From Grosmannia clavigera kw1407 (taxonomy: Eukaryota > Ascomycota > Sordariomycetes > Ophiostomatales > Ophiostomataceae): a DNA stretch of 64,000 nt. Below the pieces are notes generated by a model. It was not told where the DNA came from and did not search any database. It worked only from the letters and a program-made list of their open reading frames with translations. The stretch is taken from NCBI RefSeq assembly GCF_000143105.1, contig NW_014040569.1, forward strand, positions 1,049,765 through 1,113,764. The letters are read 5' to 3'. This document shows positions 10,501-23,714 of this stretch, piece by piece; the first letter of the stretch is position 1; each line of letters starts with the position of its first letter. The translations under genes and the position numbers were made by a program.

Positions 10501-12841
10501 ATGCCTGCACCTTCTTGGGACGATGGCGCCACCCAGGAAGCCGGTAATTCTGGAGGCACTGTTTGGGGTTCTGGGCCTCAAACCGGGCCCACGGGAATGA
10601 ATGATCCTTCTGGTGATCTATCTGGTGATCTATCTGGTGAGAACGCCGCCGGAGAGCATGGATTCGACGTTGGGGTCAAGCCAGAGCTATTCCCCGGCTT
10701 CGAACCTGAGCGTCAGAAGATCAAGGATGCCGGTTGGGTCGAAGGAAAGGCTTACAACTACGAGGCCTACTCCGAGGGCCCGAACACCGTGCGAGACTGG
10801 GCCGGAAATGCGAGAGTTTACGAGTGGAGTGGTGAAGAAGGAGACGTTGGCCCAGAATCTAAAGATCTTGAGCTTGAGCTTTTTGGAGACCCCGAGAAGC
10901 GATCTGGATCCGGAATCGACTTTTCCACGTTTGTCTCATCCCTACCTCATCGTGTGATGTTGATTACCAGAGACGTTTACTAAAGTATAACCCGGTCTAG
11001 GCTCACAGAGATCAATGTGCGACAGGAGGGAGAGACTCGCATCTCTCCTATTGAAAACTTTGACCATGCAGGGCTTCACCCGGCCATGCGCCGCAACGTT
11101 CAGCTGGCCGGGTACAACGTTCCCACGCCCATTCAGATGTACTGTATCCCTGCCATCGTGCAAGGGTTTGACGTCATGGGAATTGCTCAGACCGGTACGT
11201 TGGCAATAAGTCGCCATATAAACGACTACACAGGTATCTAATGTGTGCCATCCTCGTTCAGGCTCGGGAAAGACTGCAGCCTACCTCATCCCGATTCTGA
11301 ACAACCTCATGGGAAAGGCCAAAAAGCTTGCTGCTCCGCGACCCAACCCTGCTACGTACCGGCATGGCTTCGACCCGATCGCGCGTGCAGAGCCTCTTGT
11401 TGTCATTGTTTCTCCCAGCCGTGAGCTCGGGATTCAAATTTTCAACGAGGCCCGCAAGTTCTGCTACCGCACCATGCTCCGACCGTGTGTTATCTACGGC
11501 GGTGGGCCAATTCGTGGACAACTGGAGCAGCTTAGCCGTGGGTGTGATCTTTTGATCGCTACCCCCGGTAGACTAATTGATGTCATGAATCGCCCGATGA
11601 ACCTCTCGTTCCGTCGTGTCAGATACATGGTTCTCGATGAGGCTGATGAGATGCTTCACGACGATTGGGGTGAAGATCTGGCGAAGATCCTATCTGGTGG
11701 CGGTAAGCCATTCGTAACCTCGCAGGCTTTCTGACTTGGTGACTAACATTCGGCCTCTCAGACTCGGAAGATGCAAACATCAACTACATGATGTTTTCAG
11801 CTACATTCCCAAAGCCTCTTCGGGACCTTGCCAAAGAGTATCTGGCCAATGATCACATCCACTTCCGTGTTGGCCGGGCTGGCAGCAGCCATGGCAACAT
11901 CCAGCAGGTTATTTCGTACACAGATCCCGCAAACAAGCGAAAGGCCGTGGTTGAGCTTCTCAACTCCATCCCGCCCGGGCGTACCATAATTTTTGTCAAC
12001 CGAAAGCAGATGGCTGATGAACTGGACGATCTTCTGTACAACCTCGGCCTCCCGTGCACTTCGATTCACGCTGGACGTACGCAGATGGAACGAGAAGATG
12101 CCATGAGGGCTTTCCGCAGTGGAGAGTGTCCGATTCTGATCGCCACCGGCGTTGCCGCTCGTGGCATTGACGTCCACAATGTCAACCACGTCATCAACTA
12201 TGACCTCCCGAGCTGTGACCATGGTGGCATTGAAGAATACGTTCACCGAATTGGTAAGGCGGAGCCGCCATCGTGCATAGACCAATGTTAATGTATGCTG
12301 ACACTATTTAAAAACAGGACGTACGGGTCGCATTGGCCACCGCGGCCTTGCTACGTCATTTTACACGGACCGCGATGAGCCTATTGCCAGCGTTCTAACT
12401 CGCACTCTTCTTGAGACCAAGCAGACAATTCCCGACTTCTTGGAGCAGTATGTGCCCGAGGGCGAGGCACGCGAAAACCTAAAGTTCGAGGCAGATTCGG
12501 ACTATGAGGGCTCACAAACTGGAGGTGGAGATGAGAATGGGGGCGGCGATGCCTGGGGAGATAATGGCGATACAGGTAATTCTGGCGATGCCTGGGGTGG
12601 CAATGGTGACACCGGCAATGCTGTCGATGCTGGCAATGCTGGCAATGCTAGCAATGCCTGGGGCAGCAATGACAATACCAGCATCGCAACTGGAGGCAAT
12701 GGGAATACCAATAATTCTGGCAATAGTGCCTATGGCGGCAAATCTGGCCAGGACAACAATGCCTGGGGAGGCGTCAACGTTGGTCAGGGCAATTCGTGGG
12801 GAGGTGGTGGAGGGGGTGTAAGTGGCCCAACCGCCTGGTAA
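10501..12841 (+). CDS. DEAD-box ATP-dependent RNA helicase, Ded1/Vasa-like
   Basis: Five exons: 10501..10928, 11001..11194, 11262..11702, 11762..12253 and 12318..12841, giving 692 residues. All internal joins restore helicase motifs: Q-motif GYNVPTPIQ (180-188), motif I AQTGSGKT (205-212), PSREL, GG, TPGRLID, DEAD in VLDEADEML, SAT in FSATFP, ARGID and HRIGRTGR. The best relatives are the Ded1/DDX3/Vasa group, RNA-unwinding enzymes acting on mRNA translation or RNP remodelling. The acidic N-terminus is unlike canonical Ded1, suggesting a paralogue. The C-terminus is a degenerate repeat of Gly, Asn, Asp and Trp (GDAWGGNGDTGN). Intron 1 (72 bp) uses a weaker GTTTGT donor and the acceptor ending at 11000 after a CTAAA branch; this is the least certain join. 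An in-frame ATG lies upstream at 10468. Confidence 0.9.
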
Positions 12842-14117
12842 GCAACGTGCACACCGAGGCCGTGAAGAGGAAGACTATATTGGAACATATTCGGACAATG
12901 GGGAGGAACCCCGGGCTATGAGTGCGAATAGGCAGCTCCAATCTTGTCAGAAGAAACTCATGTATTTCGAGATATGTTAGGTAGATCAAGACGCTTATTG
13001 TGTCGACATAGTAACAGCTTGCTTCGACACGTGATGTGGAAACTTCGGCAGACATCGGAAGATGGTGACTAAGAAGTCGGCTGACCGTGGGGAGATGGAG
13101 TTCTTTACAAACCTACGAGGTTCCCTTTGGCCCAGGCACGCTAATAAGCCTCGGCACTGTGGGCTTCGGCAGAGCGGAGCTACTCCAAGAAGTCCAGGCC
13201 AGCCGCACACATGCCGGACAGGATCAGCAAGCGGCGTTGAAACGGGATCGGTCTTTCGCTCTGCAGGATGCTGGGCAAAGGATTGGCACGGCGAAGGTCT
13301 CGGTCGCGACATCGGCAAAAAGCTTCAGGGTAGCGCTAGACCACATATGGCAATTGTGCCCAATTAGGAAAGAAGCAGGTATAACGCCGCATCGGTAGAG
13401 CTTCTCCATCTTTCTGGAGTAACTCTTCGGTTTTTTCTCATTTCGGGCCCGTGCTAGCGAGCAGGTTTGGTGGGATCGTCAACCGTGAGTCGCCGGCTTC
13501 CGTGCTCGCAGAGCAGAGGCTACGAGCGTGATCCTTGTAGCAGGAACCTGCACGAAGAGGGTCGGCCCCTCATGACCTCACCACGGCTTCAGCACATGCT
13601 GCCGGGGTAGCATATCAGACCAATCAAGAGCCGAGCTTCCCCACACTCTACACTTTCACAAGCTCCATGTCTCGCCCTTGTTCTTTCTGTCATGTATCGC
13701 CCGTGTGGTCGGCGGTGCCTCGCCACCGGTTGCGCAGGTCCTCTCACCCGAGTAACACGTAGAGGCAAACGGGCAAGGAGCTAGCTAGTGTACTTTTCCA
13801 GAAAGGAAAGGGCCTCTCTCGGGACGTCAGTCAAACGTGCGGCTCGCTTGGCCGACGGAGAAATGGGGCAGCTGCTAACAGCAGAAAGAGGAGGCAGGAG
13901 CAGACAGTATTTTAGTCGTGCGTCATCCTCTCCCGCCTTCCCGTTCTTATTCTCATTTTCATTTTCATTCTTATTCTCAATCTCCTCTTCCATTCTGTCC
14001 GCGTACATACTGGAAATCTAGCTTGTCTGTTCCAACCTCGTGATTCCCGTTACTCTCTCTCTCTCTCTCTCTCTTATCTTATCCCTTGTTTCGTCTGGGC
14101 AATCAGCCATCAACAAA
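12842..14117. other. Intergenic and promoter/leader of malate synthase
   Basis: No supportable gene; overlapping frames between 12990 and 13410 on both strands lack family features. From about 13910 the plus strand becomes pyrimidine-rich, and a CT microsatellite lies 44 bp before the malate synthase start. Confidence 0.5.
14053..14074 (+). repeat. (CT)11 microsatellite in the malate synthase leader
   Basis: Eleven uninterrupted CT units within the pyrimidine-rich leader. CT tracts near the start site are common in strongly expressed fungal genes; length is likely polymorphic between strains. Confidence 0.85.
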
Positions 14118-14396
14118 ATGGCCTCTGTCGAGACAATTCTCCAGGGCGTGAATGTCCTCGGCGCGGTCAACGATGAACAGAAGAAAATACTCACACCACA
14201 GGCGCTGTCGTTCCTGGCACTGCTGCACCGGTCCTTTGATGGCACACGCAAGAGCCTGTTGGAACGCCGGAAACTGCGCCAGGCTGAACTCGACCGCGGC
14301 CAGCTGCCTGACTTCCTGCCCGAGACAAAGGCCGTCCGCGAGGATCCGTCTTGGAAGGGAGCTGCACCAGCTCCGGGGCTGATTGACCGCCGTGTG

Positions 14397-14428
<32 letters not shown>

Positions 14429-15867
14429 GGTCAACGCGTTGAACTCGGATGTGTACACGTACATGGCCGATCTTGAGGGTGAGTCTGATCGTGGCCCGTC
14501 ATCCTCACTGTCTTCTGCATCCAATCGCTAACGGTCCTTCAACAGACTCCAGTGCACCGACGTGGGAGAGCATGATCAATGGCCAGGTCAACCTGCACGA
14601 CGCTGTACGGCGGCAGATCGACTTCAAGCAGGGCCCCAAGGAATACAAGCTGCGGACAGACCGCACGCTGCCGACACTCATCGTGCGGCCTCGTGGCTGG
14701 CATCTGGAGGAAAAGCACGTGACGGTGGACGGTGTGCCCATCTCGGGTTCGCTCTTCGACTTTGGCCTGTACTTCTACCACAACGCGCGCGAGTCGCTGG
14801 CACGCGGCTTCGGCCCCTACTTCTACCTGCCCAAGATGGAGTCGCACTTGGAGGCGCGGCTGTGGAACGACGTGTTCAACTTGGCACAGGACTACGTCGG
14901 CCTTCCGCGTGGCTCGATTCGCGGCACGGTGCTGATCGAGACGATCCTGGCGGCGTTTGAGATGGAGGAGATCATCTACGAGCTGCGCGACCACAGCTCG
15001 GGGCTCAACTGCGGCCGCTGGGACTACATCTTCTCCGTCATCAAGAAATTCCGCCAGAACCCCAACTTTGTGTTGCCCGACCGCAGCGCCGTGACGATGA
15101 CGTCGCCCTTTATGGACGCCTACGTCAAGCTGCTGATCCAGACCTGTCACCGTCGTGGTGTTCACGCCATGGGCGGTATGGCGGCCCAGATTCCCATCAA
15201 GGACGACCCAGTCGCCAACGAGAAGGCCATGGATGGCGTGCGTGCCGACAAGCTGCGTGAAGTGCGTGCCGGCCATGACGGCACCTGGGTCGCCCATCCG
15301 GCCCTGGCACCCATCGCCACCGAGGTCTTCAACAAGTACATGCCGACGCCGAATCAACTGTTCGTCCGCCGTGAGGATGTGCACATTGGCGCCAACGACC
15401 TGCTTAACATGAACGTGCCCGGTCAGATCACCGAGGCTGGCATCCGCAAGAACTTGAGCATCGGCCTCGGATACATGGAGGCCTGGGTTCGTGGCGTCGG
15501 CTGTGTGCCCATCAACTACCTGATGGAGGATGCTGCCACCGCCGAGGTGTCGCGTAGCCAGATCTGGCAGTGGGTGCGTCACGGCGTCACCACCGCTGAG
15601 GGCAAGCGCATCGACAAGGCCTATGCCCTCAAGCTGCTCAAGGAGCAGACCGACGCGCTCGCCTCCAAGGCCCCTGCCGGCAACAAGTACCAGCTGGCTG
15701 CCCAGTACTTTTCCACTCAGGTCACCGGCGAGGACTACGCTGATTTCCTGACCACGTGAGTTACCCGGCTTTTCCCAAGACGTAGACTCGTTTGCTAACC
15801 ATCTTCCAGGCTCCTGTACGACGAGATAACCACTGTCGGCAGTGCCCGACCAGCCTCGAAGCTGTAG
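14118..15867 (+). CDS. MLS1: Malate synthase, glyoxylate cycle, peroxisomal
   Basis: Exons 14118..14478, 14546..15755 and 15810..15867 give 542 residues, the normal length for fungal malate synthases. The enzyme condenses glyoxylate with acetyl-CoA to give malate, allowing growth on acetate or fatty acids. The family signature RDHSSGLNCGRWDYIFS is at 268-284, with the active-site region VRPRGWHL near 168-174. The third exon adds only 18 residues but ends in Ser-Lys-Leu, a canonical PTS1 signal, so import into peroxisomes/glyoxysomes is expected. Introns of 67 and 54 bp have GTGAGT donors and CTAAC branch points. Missing the last intron would give a stop one codon after the splice site and lose the targeting signal. 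Confidence 0.97.
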
Positions 15868-16451
15868 GGGATTGGCATGAAATTGGCCTTGTGGGAAAAT
15901 AACCTGGTATTTGTGGGTTCTAGCGGCTTTGACTTTTGGTGAAAAAATTCACTCCATATCATCTCTCTTTTTGTATAGCTCCCAGCCGGAGAGGCATCCG
16001 GCAGGAAATAGGGTAGAGTCGTCTTTTATTAAACGCTCAAGACAAACATCAAACAGTAAACCGTGCAGTTTGATGCCTGTGAGACTAGAGCAGCAGTAGC
16101 TATCCCTGGGGAATCAAAGGCACGCAATCCTCTGTATGATATGGTATCCTCTTTCAACCCAAGTGCGCTTTATCCTGTTTGTCCAAATCCCATGTCATCA
16201 ATATAAGATCGCGAAACAATGACCGTCTTAAATATACAAGAAAACATGCAACCCCCAAGCATTTCTCCTTCTCGCATCCCTGGCGCCAGAGCATCGCGTT
16301 TGTCGTCCCAAATAAATCTCCCTCTTGCTTGTCCAGTGCACATTGTCCTCGCAAATGTACGAGTCTAGCCCCCAAAATACAACATATATCATGACCCAAA
16401 CGCGGGCGGGAACCCTTACTAAGGCAGGGGAGAAAAATCTCGCTTCTGCTC
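15868..16451. other. Convergent 3' region between malate synthase and the zinc-finger gene
   Basis: Holds both 3' untranslated regions. I see no gene or notable repeat. Confidence 0.5.
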
Positions 16452-18373
16452 TCACCTCTGGTGGTCATCGCTTGCCATATCGCTCGAATCGTTGTTCATT
16501 ATACTGCTGCCGCCCCCGTCGCTGTGCGCGATGCTTCCGGCAGACGACTCCCCTTCCGCGTTCTGCAGCTTATCCCCACAACCTTTGACCAAACGATGGC
16601 GCTGCAAAGTATGGTCAGACAGATGATGCAAACATAAATGGCATCTGGTTTATGAATGGAAGCATACCTTCAAGGCATCCTTCCGACTGAAACTCTTGTC
16701 GCAGTAATTGCAGGGAAATGGTTTGACAGCCAGATGAATCCGCTTGTGGCGCTTTAGATCGTGATTTCGGTTGAAGGACTGCGGACACTGGTCGCATCTA
16801 AATGGCCGTTCGTGCGATTGAGACCCTTTGCCCAGGCCTAGGTGGTGGCCAAGTAAATTGCCACCCAAGTGATGAGGGATCGTGTGGTGGCCGTTGCTGT
16901 AGAGAAGTGGCTTGTGTCCGCCTCCAAAGGGCATGCCAACTCCTGGTATAATACTCATATGACCTCCTGGATTGCTAATGTTGGACATCACCGGACCAGA
17001 TATTGAGCTTGACGGCGATTGATGGTACGGATATGTGCGGTCTGGACCCGGGCCGGCAGAGTAACTCATCGGGTGTGCCATGTCCGGCAGTCCAGCCTGG
17101 GCTGCCATATGAGGAGGAACCAATCGCATGGAAGGGTCGTTAGCCGTCCCTTGTTGTCGGCGATGGTAATCAGTATTCGAGTAGTCATGGTATTGTTGCT
17201 GGCTCGATAGTGGCGCTACTTGGTTCAACTTCGGTAAATAGGCAGACTCTGCTGTCGTGTGGACAGAAGGCTGCTCACGATATGCCATCACTTCTGAGTC
17301 TGCACTGCTGCTCCCGCTGCCCTGCCTTAGTAAAGCCCCTAAGCTCGATTGACCGTGTGTTGGCGGAAGTAATGAGCTATGCAATGATGTAACTGGGAGA
17401 CCGTGAATCTGTTGGTGATGCTGGCTATGCTGGCCATGCTGGTGCTGTTGTTGTTGTTGCTGATGTTGATGCCGCTGCTGATATTGCTGTTGATGCTGCG
17501 GATGATGCTGTTGGCTCGACATATCTCCATATCCGCCTAGGTTCCCCCCATGATCCCCATTCCCATGTCCTTCTGACATTGTCGACTGAAAGCCAGGCGG
17601 ATCCCGATGTGTAAAGTGACTGTCGTGGGCAGTTGGTGATGGCGTCGTATGGTGACTGTACTGGCCCGAATTTGGATTTACCGATCCAGCAGAGCTCCAC
17701 TGTTGCGAAAGAGGGCGAAGAAGCTGTCCGCCTTGGCTGCTGGGCGAATGGCTCTGTGGCTGCGTGTGCGAGTGTGCCAGATGATCGTAGACCAGCGATG
17801 TGTGACCGCCAAAGGAGACGGGTGGGTTCAGAGAAACACTCATCTGCTCCAATGCTTGTTGGCGGTTTAGAGAAGTGTCGCAGGTGTCTGTCGATTCAGC
17901 ATCGGCTGGGTTGGTGAATGGGGAATATGCAGAAGGACTGGTAGATGCTGACGTCTGTGTTCCACCCGTTGCTCCGGTCCTGTACGAGGAGTAAGAAGCT
18001 GTCGCTGACGACTCGCTCCTTTGGGCCTGGGATCTATAGCTGATCGTGTGTGGGGGCTGTTGCTCCGGCTCAGGCCACGACTCCTGTTGCTGCTGGCCTT
18101 GGGAAAAGAAGATGGAGCCGTCGGGATACAACTTATGTGAGCTGCTACTGCCGCTTCCAGTCTGATTTGCCTGGATGGAAGAGGAACTAAGTCTGGCGCC
18201 AGAGAACCCTATCAAGTATTAGAACCAGAACACTATGAGCAAGTGATAAATAAGTGAAATAAAAGATCGGGTGACAGGGAGAATCGAAGAAGCCAGCGAA
18301 AAGAAACAGTAGGAGAGGTGCTGGGCGGGGCCGGCAATGCAGAGCCGTTAAGCATGAGCGCTGGTGCATTCAT
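16452..18373 (-). CDS. C2H2-type transcription factor with two fingers, Swi5/Ace2-like pattern; N-terminus uncertain
   Basis: The secure exons are about 18170..16668 and 16601..16452, joined by a 66-bp intron (donor GTATGC). Finger 1 (about 481-501) is CDQCPQSFNRNHDLKRHKRIH. Finger 2 (about 509-531) is split by the intron: C-x2-C-x12-H-x5-C ending HRLVKGC. The RNHDLxRH and HxxxxxC patterns recall the second and third fingers of Swi5/Ace2; the family assignment is tentative. Residues before the fingers are rich in Ser, His and Gln, with a polyQ/H tract. The start is unresolved. I favour ATG at 18373 (MNAPALMLNGSALPAPPSTSPT, exon to 18308) joined at 18170 across a 137-bp intron with donor GTTTCT. 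The alternative is ATG at 18506 joined at 18208 (donor GTAATT). Both give 572 residues. Confidence 0.75.
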
Positions 18374-21300
18374 CTTGCGTACTGGGGGTATCCTGGCTGA
18401 AGTCAGGAGAATATAGTGAGAATGCGGATAGAGATCCGGCCGTGACAGCCATGGGTGGCCGCCTGCTTGCAAAATTACCTATTTCCATGGTGGTCGGCGG
18501 TTTCATTCGATGACTTTTGATCCAAAAGTACGTTGTCGGGTCGCTCGCAAGTGAAAAGCCCACAAAGTAATTGAACCGGCTGCGTCGCCGTTGTCTTCAG
18601 AGCTTAGGACGCCAGGTCGTAGGTTGAGATAGTGAAAGGCTTCTATGGCGAGGATGAAGGGGATGTTGTTGCCCACGAGTCGCGATATCACGTTGGTCGG
18701 GTGTGATAGCAGTCGTCACGGCCTTGCTCCACGCACGAAGGAGAAAAAGGAGGGGTAAAAGGAAAAAAGAAGATAATGAGATTAAAAGAAGCAGTTTACC
18801 GGAAAGTAAAGTAGACGCTGGTGTTTCGCGTTTGAGTTTGACTCAAATAGCAGGCACTGGTCACAACTCGTGAGGTTACTCTTTGCGTCTTCGGCGTGGG
18901 AAAAAACTGTTGAGAGACGGAAGGGTATGGCGAGCAGAGGAGTAAATAAAAGTCGGAAGGAAGCTATGACCACGAGAAAGAAGAACTGGTGCTCAACTAC
19001 TTCTTGGGTGTGTGTGGGTAACCCGGACAGAATACAGATCCGGAAGGCCTGAACTAGATGTAGCAACGGAGCACAAATGATTGTCAAGAGTGTTCCTATA
19101 TTCGTTTATCTCATCATTTGCTCGATGATGAGGAACCAGGGAGGGGAGGTATGTCGCTTTTGTTATAAGGGCAGGCGCTTGTTGCACGATATTGGATAGT
19201 TCGGGTCTTACCCTAATCTGGACAAACCTGGGGGGACAAGCAGACAACTAGGCGGTTTCCCTTGTAAGCCCTTGTAAGGCCGTGCCACAAAAAGATGTCT
19301 GGATAGCCTGTCCGGTAAAGCGTAGTAGGAGGGTGGGGATGAGGGGGAGTTTTGGTTGCTTTGAACCACGAGGGGGTGAGGCGTCAAGCGTCAGGCCCGC
19401 AAAGGTGCTAGGCAGGAGAGGCTGATTAAGAATAGATCGTTGAAGATGGAGGCTAATGACAAGGGACGGAAGAAAGCGGTCAATGGCAGGCAGTGCTTCC
19501 ACGCCGACGGAAGAACAAAGATGGCCGAGAAAAGGGGCACGAGTGCCAGACAGACTAGAAAAGAACGTCTGGCTAGATTTCCCGCTCTCTAGCAGAAGTG
19601 AGGATCGGGACTGAATAATTGTATGGAGAAGGACGTTAAAATTCAGCGAGCGTGCTGGGCCCAACGAAAAGCAGAGTCATATATTGGCCCCTGTCTCGAG
19701 GAAGGCTTGGTGTTCGGAGGACAGGCGAGTCCGGCGGGCTCATCTGGGTCAGCTCCAAAAGTGAGTGACAATCCCTTCTAGTTTTCCGTTTTCTTCCAAG
19801 ACAACGGAGTATTTGGTCTGTGTCTGATGCGGATATGCCCGCCCGTTCGGTTTGTGCAGTTGGCCTCTCGATCGTCGCTATTGCATTCAATTGCGACTTG
19901 TAGAGGGCGGAAACTCAACTCGTAATCCTTGGGTGCACAACGAGCGCCAAATGCAATATGTAATAATATACCAATGCTTTTGAACCGGCTGACAGAGTCC
20001 GGAGATCAGGAGACTGCTACTCGAGGAAGGAGTGAGACAGGAGCAGGCTGAAAAGGGGTGTGGATGTATTGAACAAAAAACGGAAGGTATCCAGTCCCGT
20101 GGTGAAGAGGTAGTGTGGTATGACTTGTAATCGTGGACCAGCAGTGGTAGTATGCAGAGGCAAAATGACAGGGCCTTGGGAATCAAAGTCAAGAGAACCC
20201 CCAAAGGCTTCCGCTGGTCGGGGTGTGAATGGATAGTACGTGGTTGTGACGAGAGAATCAAAGCTGCAGCTGTGGTGGGTATATGGGAGGACAGTCTAGG
20301 AATAAGGAAGAAAAAGCGGGTTTGGGCCTCTGGGTTTTTTTTTGGAGAGGACAAGGGACTCGTCATTGATTTTAGGAGGGGGGGCGTGTAGAAGACGATC
20401 AGTTCCTGAGCTGTGGGAGAGCGGTGCGCGTTGGGCTGCTGTAGTCGTAGATGAGCCGTCCATTCGGGGAGACGAGGTGTCCAAGTGAATGGATGAGGAA
20501 GGGGGGAAGGACAAACGAGAGAAGGCTGTGGTCCGGCGAGCTCTGGTGAGAGAGAAAAGAGAGCAAAGAAAAAGAGAGCAAGTGAGTGGACAGGGAAGAT
20601 AAACTGACAGGGGTGTTCCGTAGGGGTGGAAGGGTGGAGGGGGGTGTTTGTGAAAGATGGGACTAGAGTGGGCGTCAAGATGCACAATCCGGGGGGTGCA
20701 CATAGAAGTTGGAATGGAGAGCAACAGAGTTCGTTTAGATGAAGCTCTCAGATGAGTTTTTTCCCCCAATTGTGCACGATCAAAAATACATAGGAGTCTA
20801 TGAGAAGCTCTCTTGGAAATCTTCGAGAGAAGGAGCAGAGTTTCCAGGGCAAGAGCGTGTTCCGCGCCTTCCCCTGCTGGGATTTGTGTTTAGGCAGGAG
20901 AATATTGCCAGTGCAGCAGTGTGTTCACCTACAGTGTAGGACAGACAAAGAAGAGCAGCCGGGTTAGTGATAATGAGCAAATTCGAATGGGGGGGGAACG
21001 CCTGCCGTCTCGTGGCCTGAACAGCTTCTAGAGCACTGGCCGTCGCCTCTGGTGAAGGGGGTCTGGTTCTGCGCAAGTCGAGGGCTAGCAATCGATCTTG
21101 CACCGCGTTCTCCGTGTCGGCTGGTCTGGAACAATGGACTGAGAGAAGGGAGGGAAGAGCCAGAGAGCGAGTCTCGAGAAGCAGGGACGATTGACCAGGG
21201 CAGCAGATGCTCTGATCGAAGACTCAACCGGTTTAACTCTAATATTTCTTGTGGCTGTTGGAAAGGCTTACCGCAGGTCCGGAACACTGGCTGTAGCATT

Positions 21301-21943
21301 CGGGCAGTCCGCCGCTCCCAACTTGTGGCTCATGGCCGAGCGGCCGGAAGAAGAGCAGGCAAGACGACAAAGGACGCATCGCACTAGCTTACATACAAGT
21401 TGTACTGTATGTACGGCTGCGCGGCCCTCGCTCCCCTGCTCGCCTGTCCGGCCATCGTAAGATGTGGTAAGATACATAGAGGCTAGAAGGAGCGGGGGTC
21501 TCTAACCATTAGCCATGTATTAGCCATGTGGGAAAGGGCCTAGGCCCTGTTGACTAAAAGGTCCGGAGACTGGAGAGGGAGCCGTCTTATGCTACTACTG
21601 CTACACATCTTACGTCGGTATGCCGCTGGTCCCATTGGCCCGTCCCCAATGCCTGAGATTGCTCGCCACGATATGACAGACCTGGATCGGACAACAGGAG
21701 GCAAAGGCGATGTGGCCGAACCCTGCCGTTCATTCCTGATCTGGACTTGCCGTCTCTTTTCGTCTTATCTGCCCGTTTGCCCATCTGCCCATTAGCTTCG
21801 ACTCTGGATCTCGTCCTGTTCTCCTACCAGTCATGAACTCTCTGCATATCTGCCGCCAACGCCAACGCTGACGCCTCTGCCGTCTGTCGGATCTCGCCCT
21901 TCATCCCCTCGGGTCGGGCGCCTCTGCACATGGCACACACCTG

Positions 21944-21960
21944 TTTTTTTTTTTTTTTTT
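21944..21960 (+). repeat. T17 homopolymer
   Basis: Seventeen uninterrupted T residues in intergenic DNA. Confidence 0.9.
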
Positions 21961-23546
21961 AAGCTGCTTGGGGAGACATCTACTAGAGCCTGACTAGCGA
22001 CTAAAATCAATGCAATGCTTGCGTGCTCCCCTCTCGCCCTCGCCGTCTGCTCACTGTCGATCCCATCATGCTCGTGTCGTTCTATGGGGATGTTGGCGCC
22101 TTGGCTGAACGATCTTCTCTCCTGTGGGGATTCCAAGCTCCCATGAGGCTGCCGGCCCACGGAACGCTCCCCCTTGCGCGTGTCTCTCGCCTCCTCGTCC
22201 CGCCGTCGTTGATCAGTCGCAACGTGGGTCGGGCCCTCTGGCTGCGCTGCCCCTGTCCACTGCAGTATATAGTACGATACGGAGTAAGCCGTAGCATTTA
22301 CAAAGACTCCCAACTCAGTGTATCTCATCTGACAACTGATTCGGAATTCCCGTGTCCCGTGCATCGTGCATGCTCGTAGGTCTGGTCTTCATTGAGCCTT
22401 TTCTCTCCGTCGTGCGTGCTTTCTCATCCTGTCGTTTGGCAGGGTACGGAGTACTGAAAACTTGTCTCGGGACGTACAAGAATATTTACACAGTTCGGCG
22501 ACCAAAAAGACAAAGCATGCAGCCCCCCTGTCAAATGTGTCTTGGTGCAGGCAATTTGTGAGATGCATTGGCACTATTTTAGGGCAGGAATGGGCTCCCA
22601 CCTCCAGCTAATTGTTTTTGAGTCTGTTTGTCATTTGTTGCAAAAGCCTGCTTTCTCCTCCCACCGTCAGTGCAATCGATTCGACCCGATGGTTTAATAA
22701 TAGCATCCCGTTTCCCGTTTCCAGGCCGAAGAACAGCATCCGACGACGAATATTGGTCGGTCAGCGCAGCCCTACTGCCTTGCTAGAGGACAAACTACGG
22801 AGTATGCACGAGTAATCCGTATGGGCGAGCGAATTCCACATCCTAGCAGATGCAGGGGGGTCAGCTTGTTGAAAGTGCATGCGGAATGCTCGTAAATAGC
22901 AAAGGGTACTCCGTAGAAGCATGTGGGGGCATTGTGACAAGTATACGACGGGCACGCGTTCAGTGGACAGACCAGGGCTGAACTGGTCGTGGGGACTGCT
23001 GACTCAGGCTTCAGTCAGGGCGGTGAGCATTCTCGCTAGTCTGCAAGCAGCTGGTTAAGAGGCTGGGAGACCGGCCGCTTCCCTCCCCTTCATACCGCTG
23101 GAAAACTCGAAGGGGCAAAACGTTATAACGGTGTTCGACGAACGCTGTCGAGATCGGCTCTCTCTGGTGCGGTCGCTTAGGTCTACCGTCGATCGGGGCA
23201 AATCGGCCAGTCCAGACCACCCTTGAGAGGTGAGCATCATCTCCAGGTTTTTGCAACCGATTGGGCTAATTTCACGCAGATCCCAGCCCTTGGACTCTTG
23301 GGGGTGGCGAACCATGGGTCGCGGACGCACCTACTACTCGCACTTCTCCCTGGGCAGAGACTTCCTGACAGCTTGGAAGACCCTCAGACCGCCAGTAGCA
23401 AGGGCGCTGTAGCACGGAGGGCTCTGGCAGACGGCTCCGAGCAATGGGCATCCTACTTGGTGTCTTGCGGAGTAAGATGGCTTGCAAGGGGGTCACATAT
23501 GGAAAAAGTGGCCGTTACATGGTCCCGACGATAATATCTTACATCT

Positions 23547-23604
23547 TACATACGTCGTAGTATCTCACATACGAATACATACGTCGTAGTATCTCACATA
23601 CGAA
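23547..23604 (+). repeat. Two perfect tandem copies of a 29-bp unit
   Basis: Positions 23547-23575 and 23576-23604 are identical 29-mers containing ACGTCGTAGTATCTCACA, followed by a partial third start (TACATACAT). A recent duplication or slippage event is likely. No coding role is visible. Confidence 0.95.
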
Positions 23605-23714
23605 TACATACATAGTAGCGTACTGCCGTCGCCACGAGCAAATATCCTCTTTCAGCTACCTGAACGAGTGCCCACAGAAGAGCGGGGGCCTACAATACGA
23701 CCTCTGCGACTCCA

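Noticed and set aside
14539..15582. 347-codon minus-strand frame inside malate synthase
   Set aside because: Shadow frame opposite a strongly supported enzyme; its His/Val-rich composition is an antisense artefact.
19887..20687. 266-codon open frame on the minus strand
   Set aside because: Proline/serine/leucine-rich low complexity produced by a pyrimidine-rich strand, with no family resemblance; more likely leader sequence of the zinc-finger gene.
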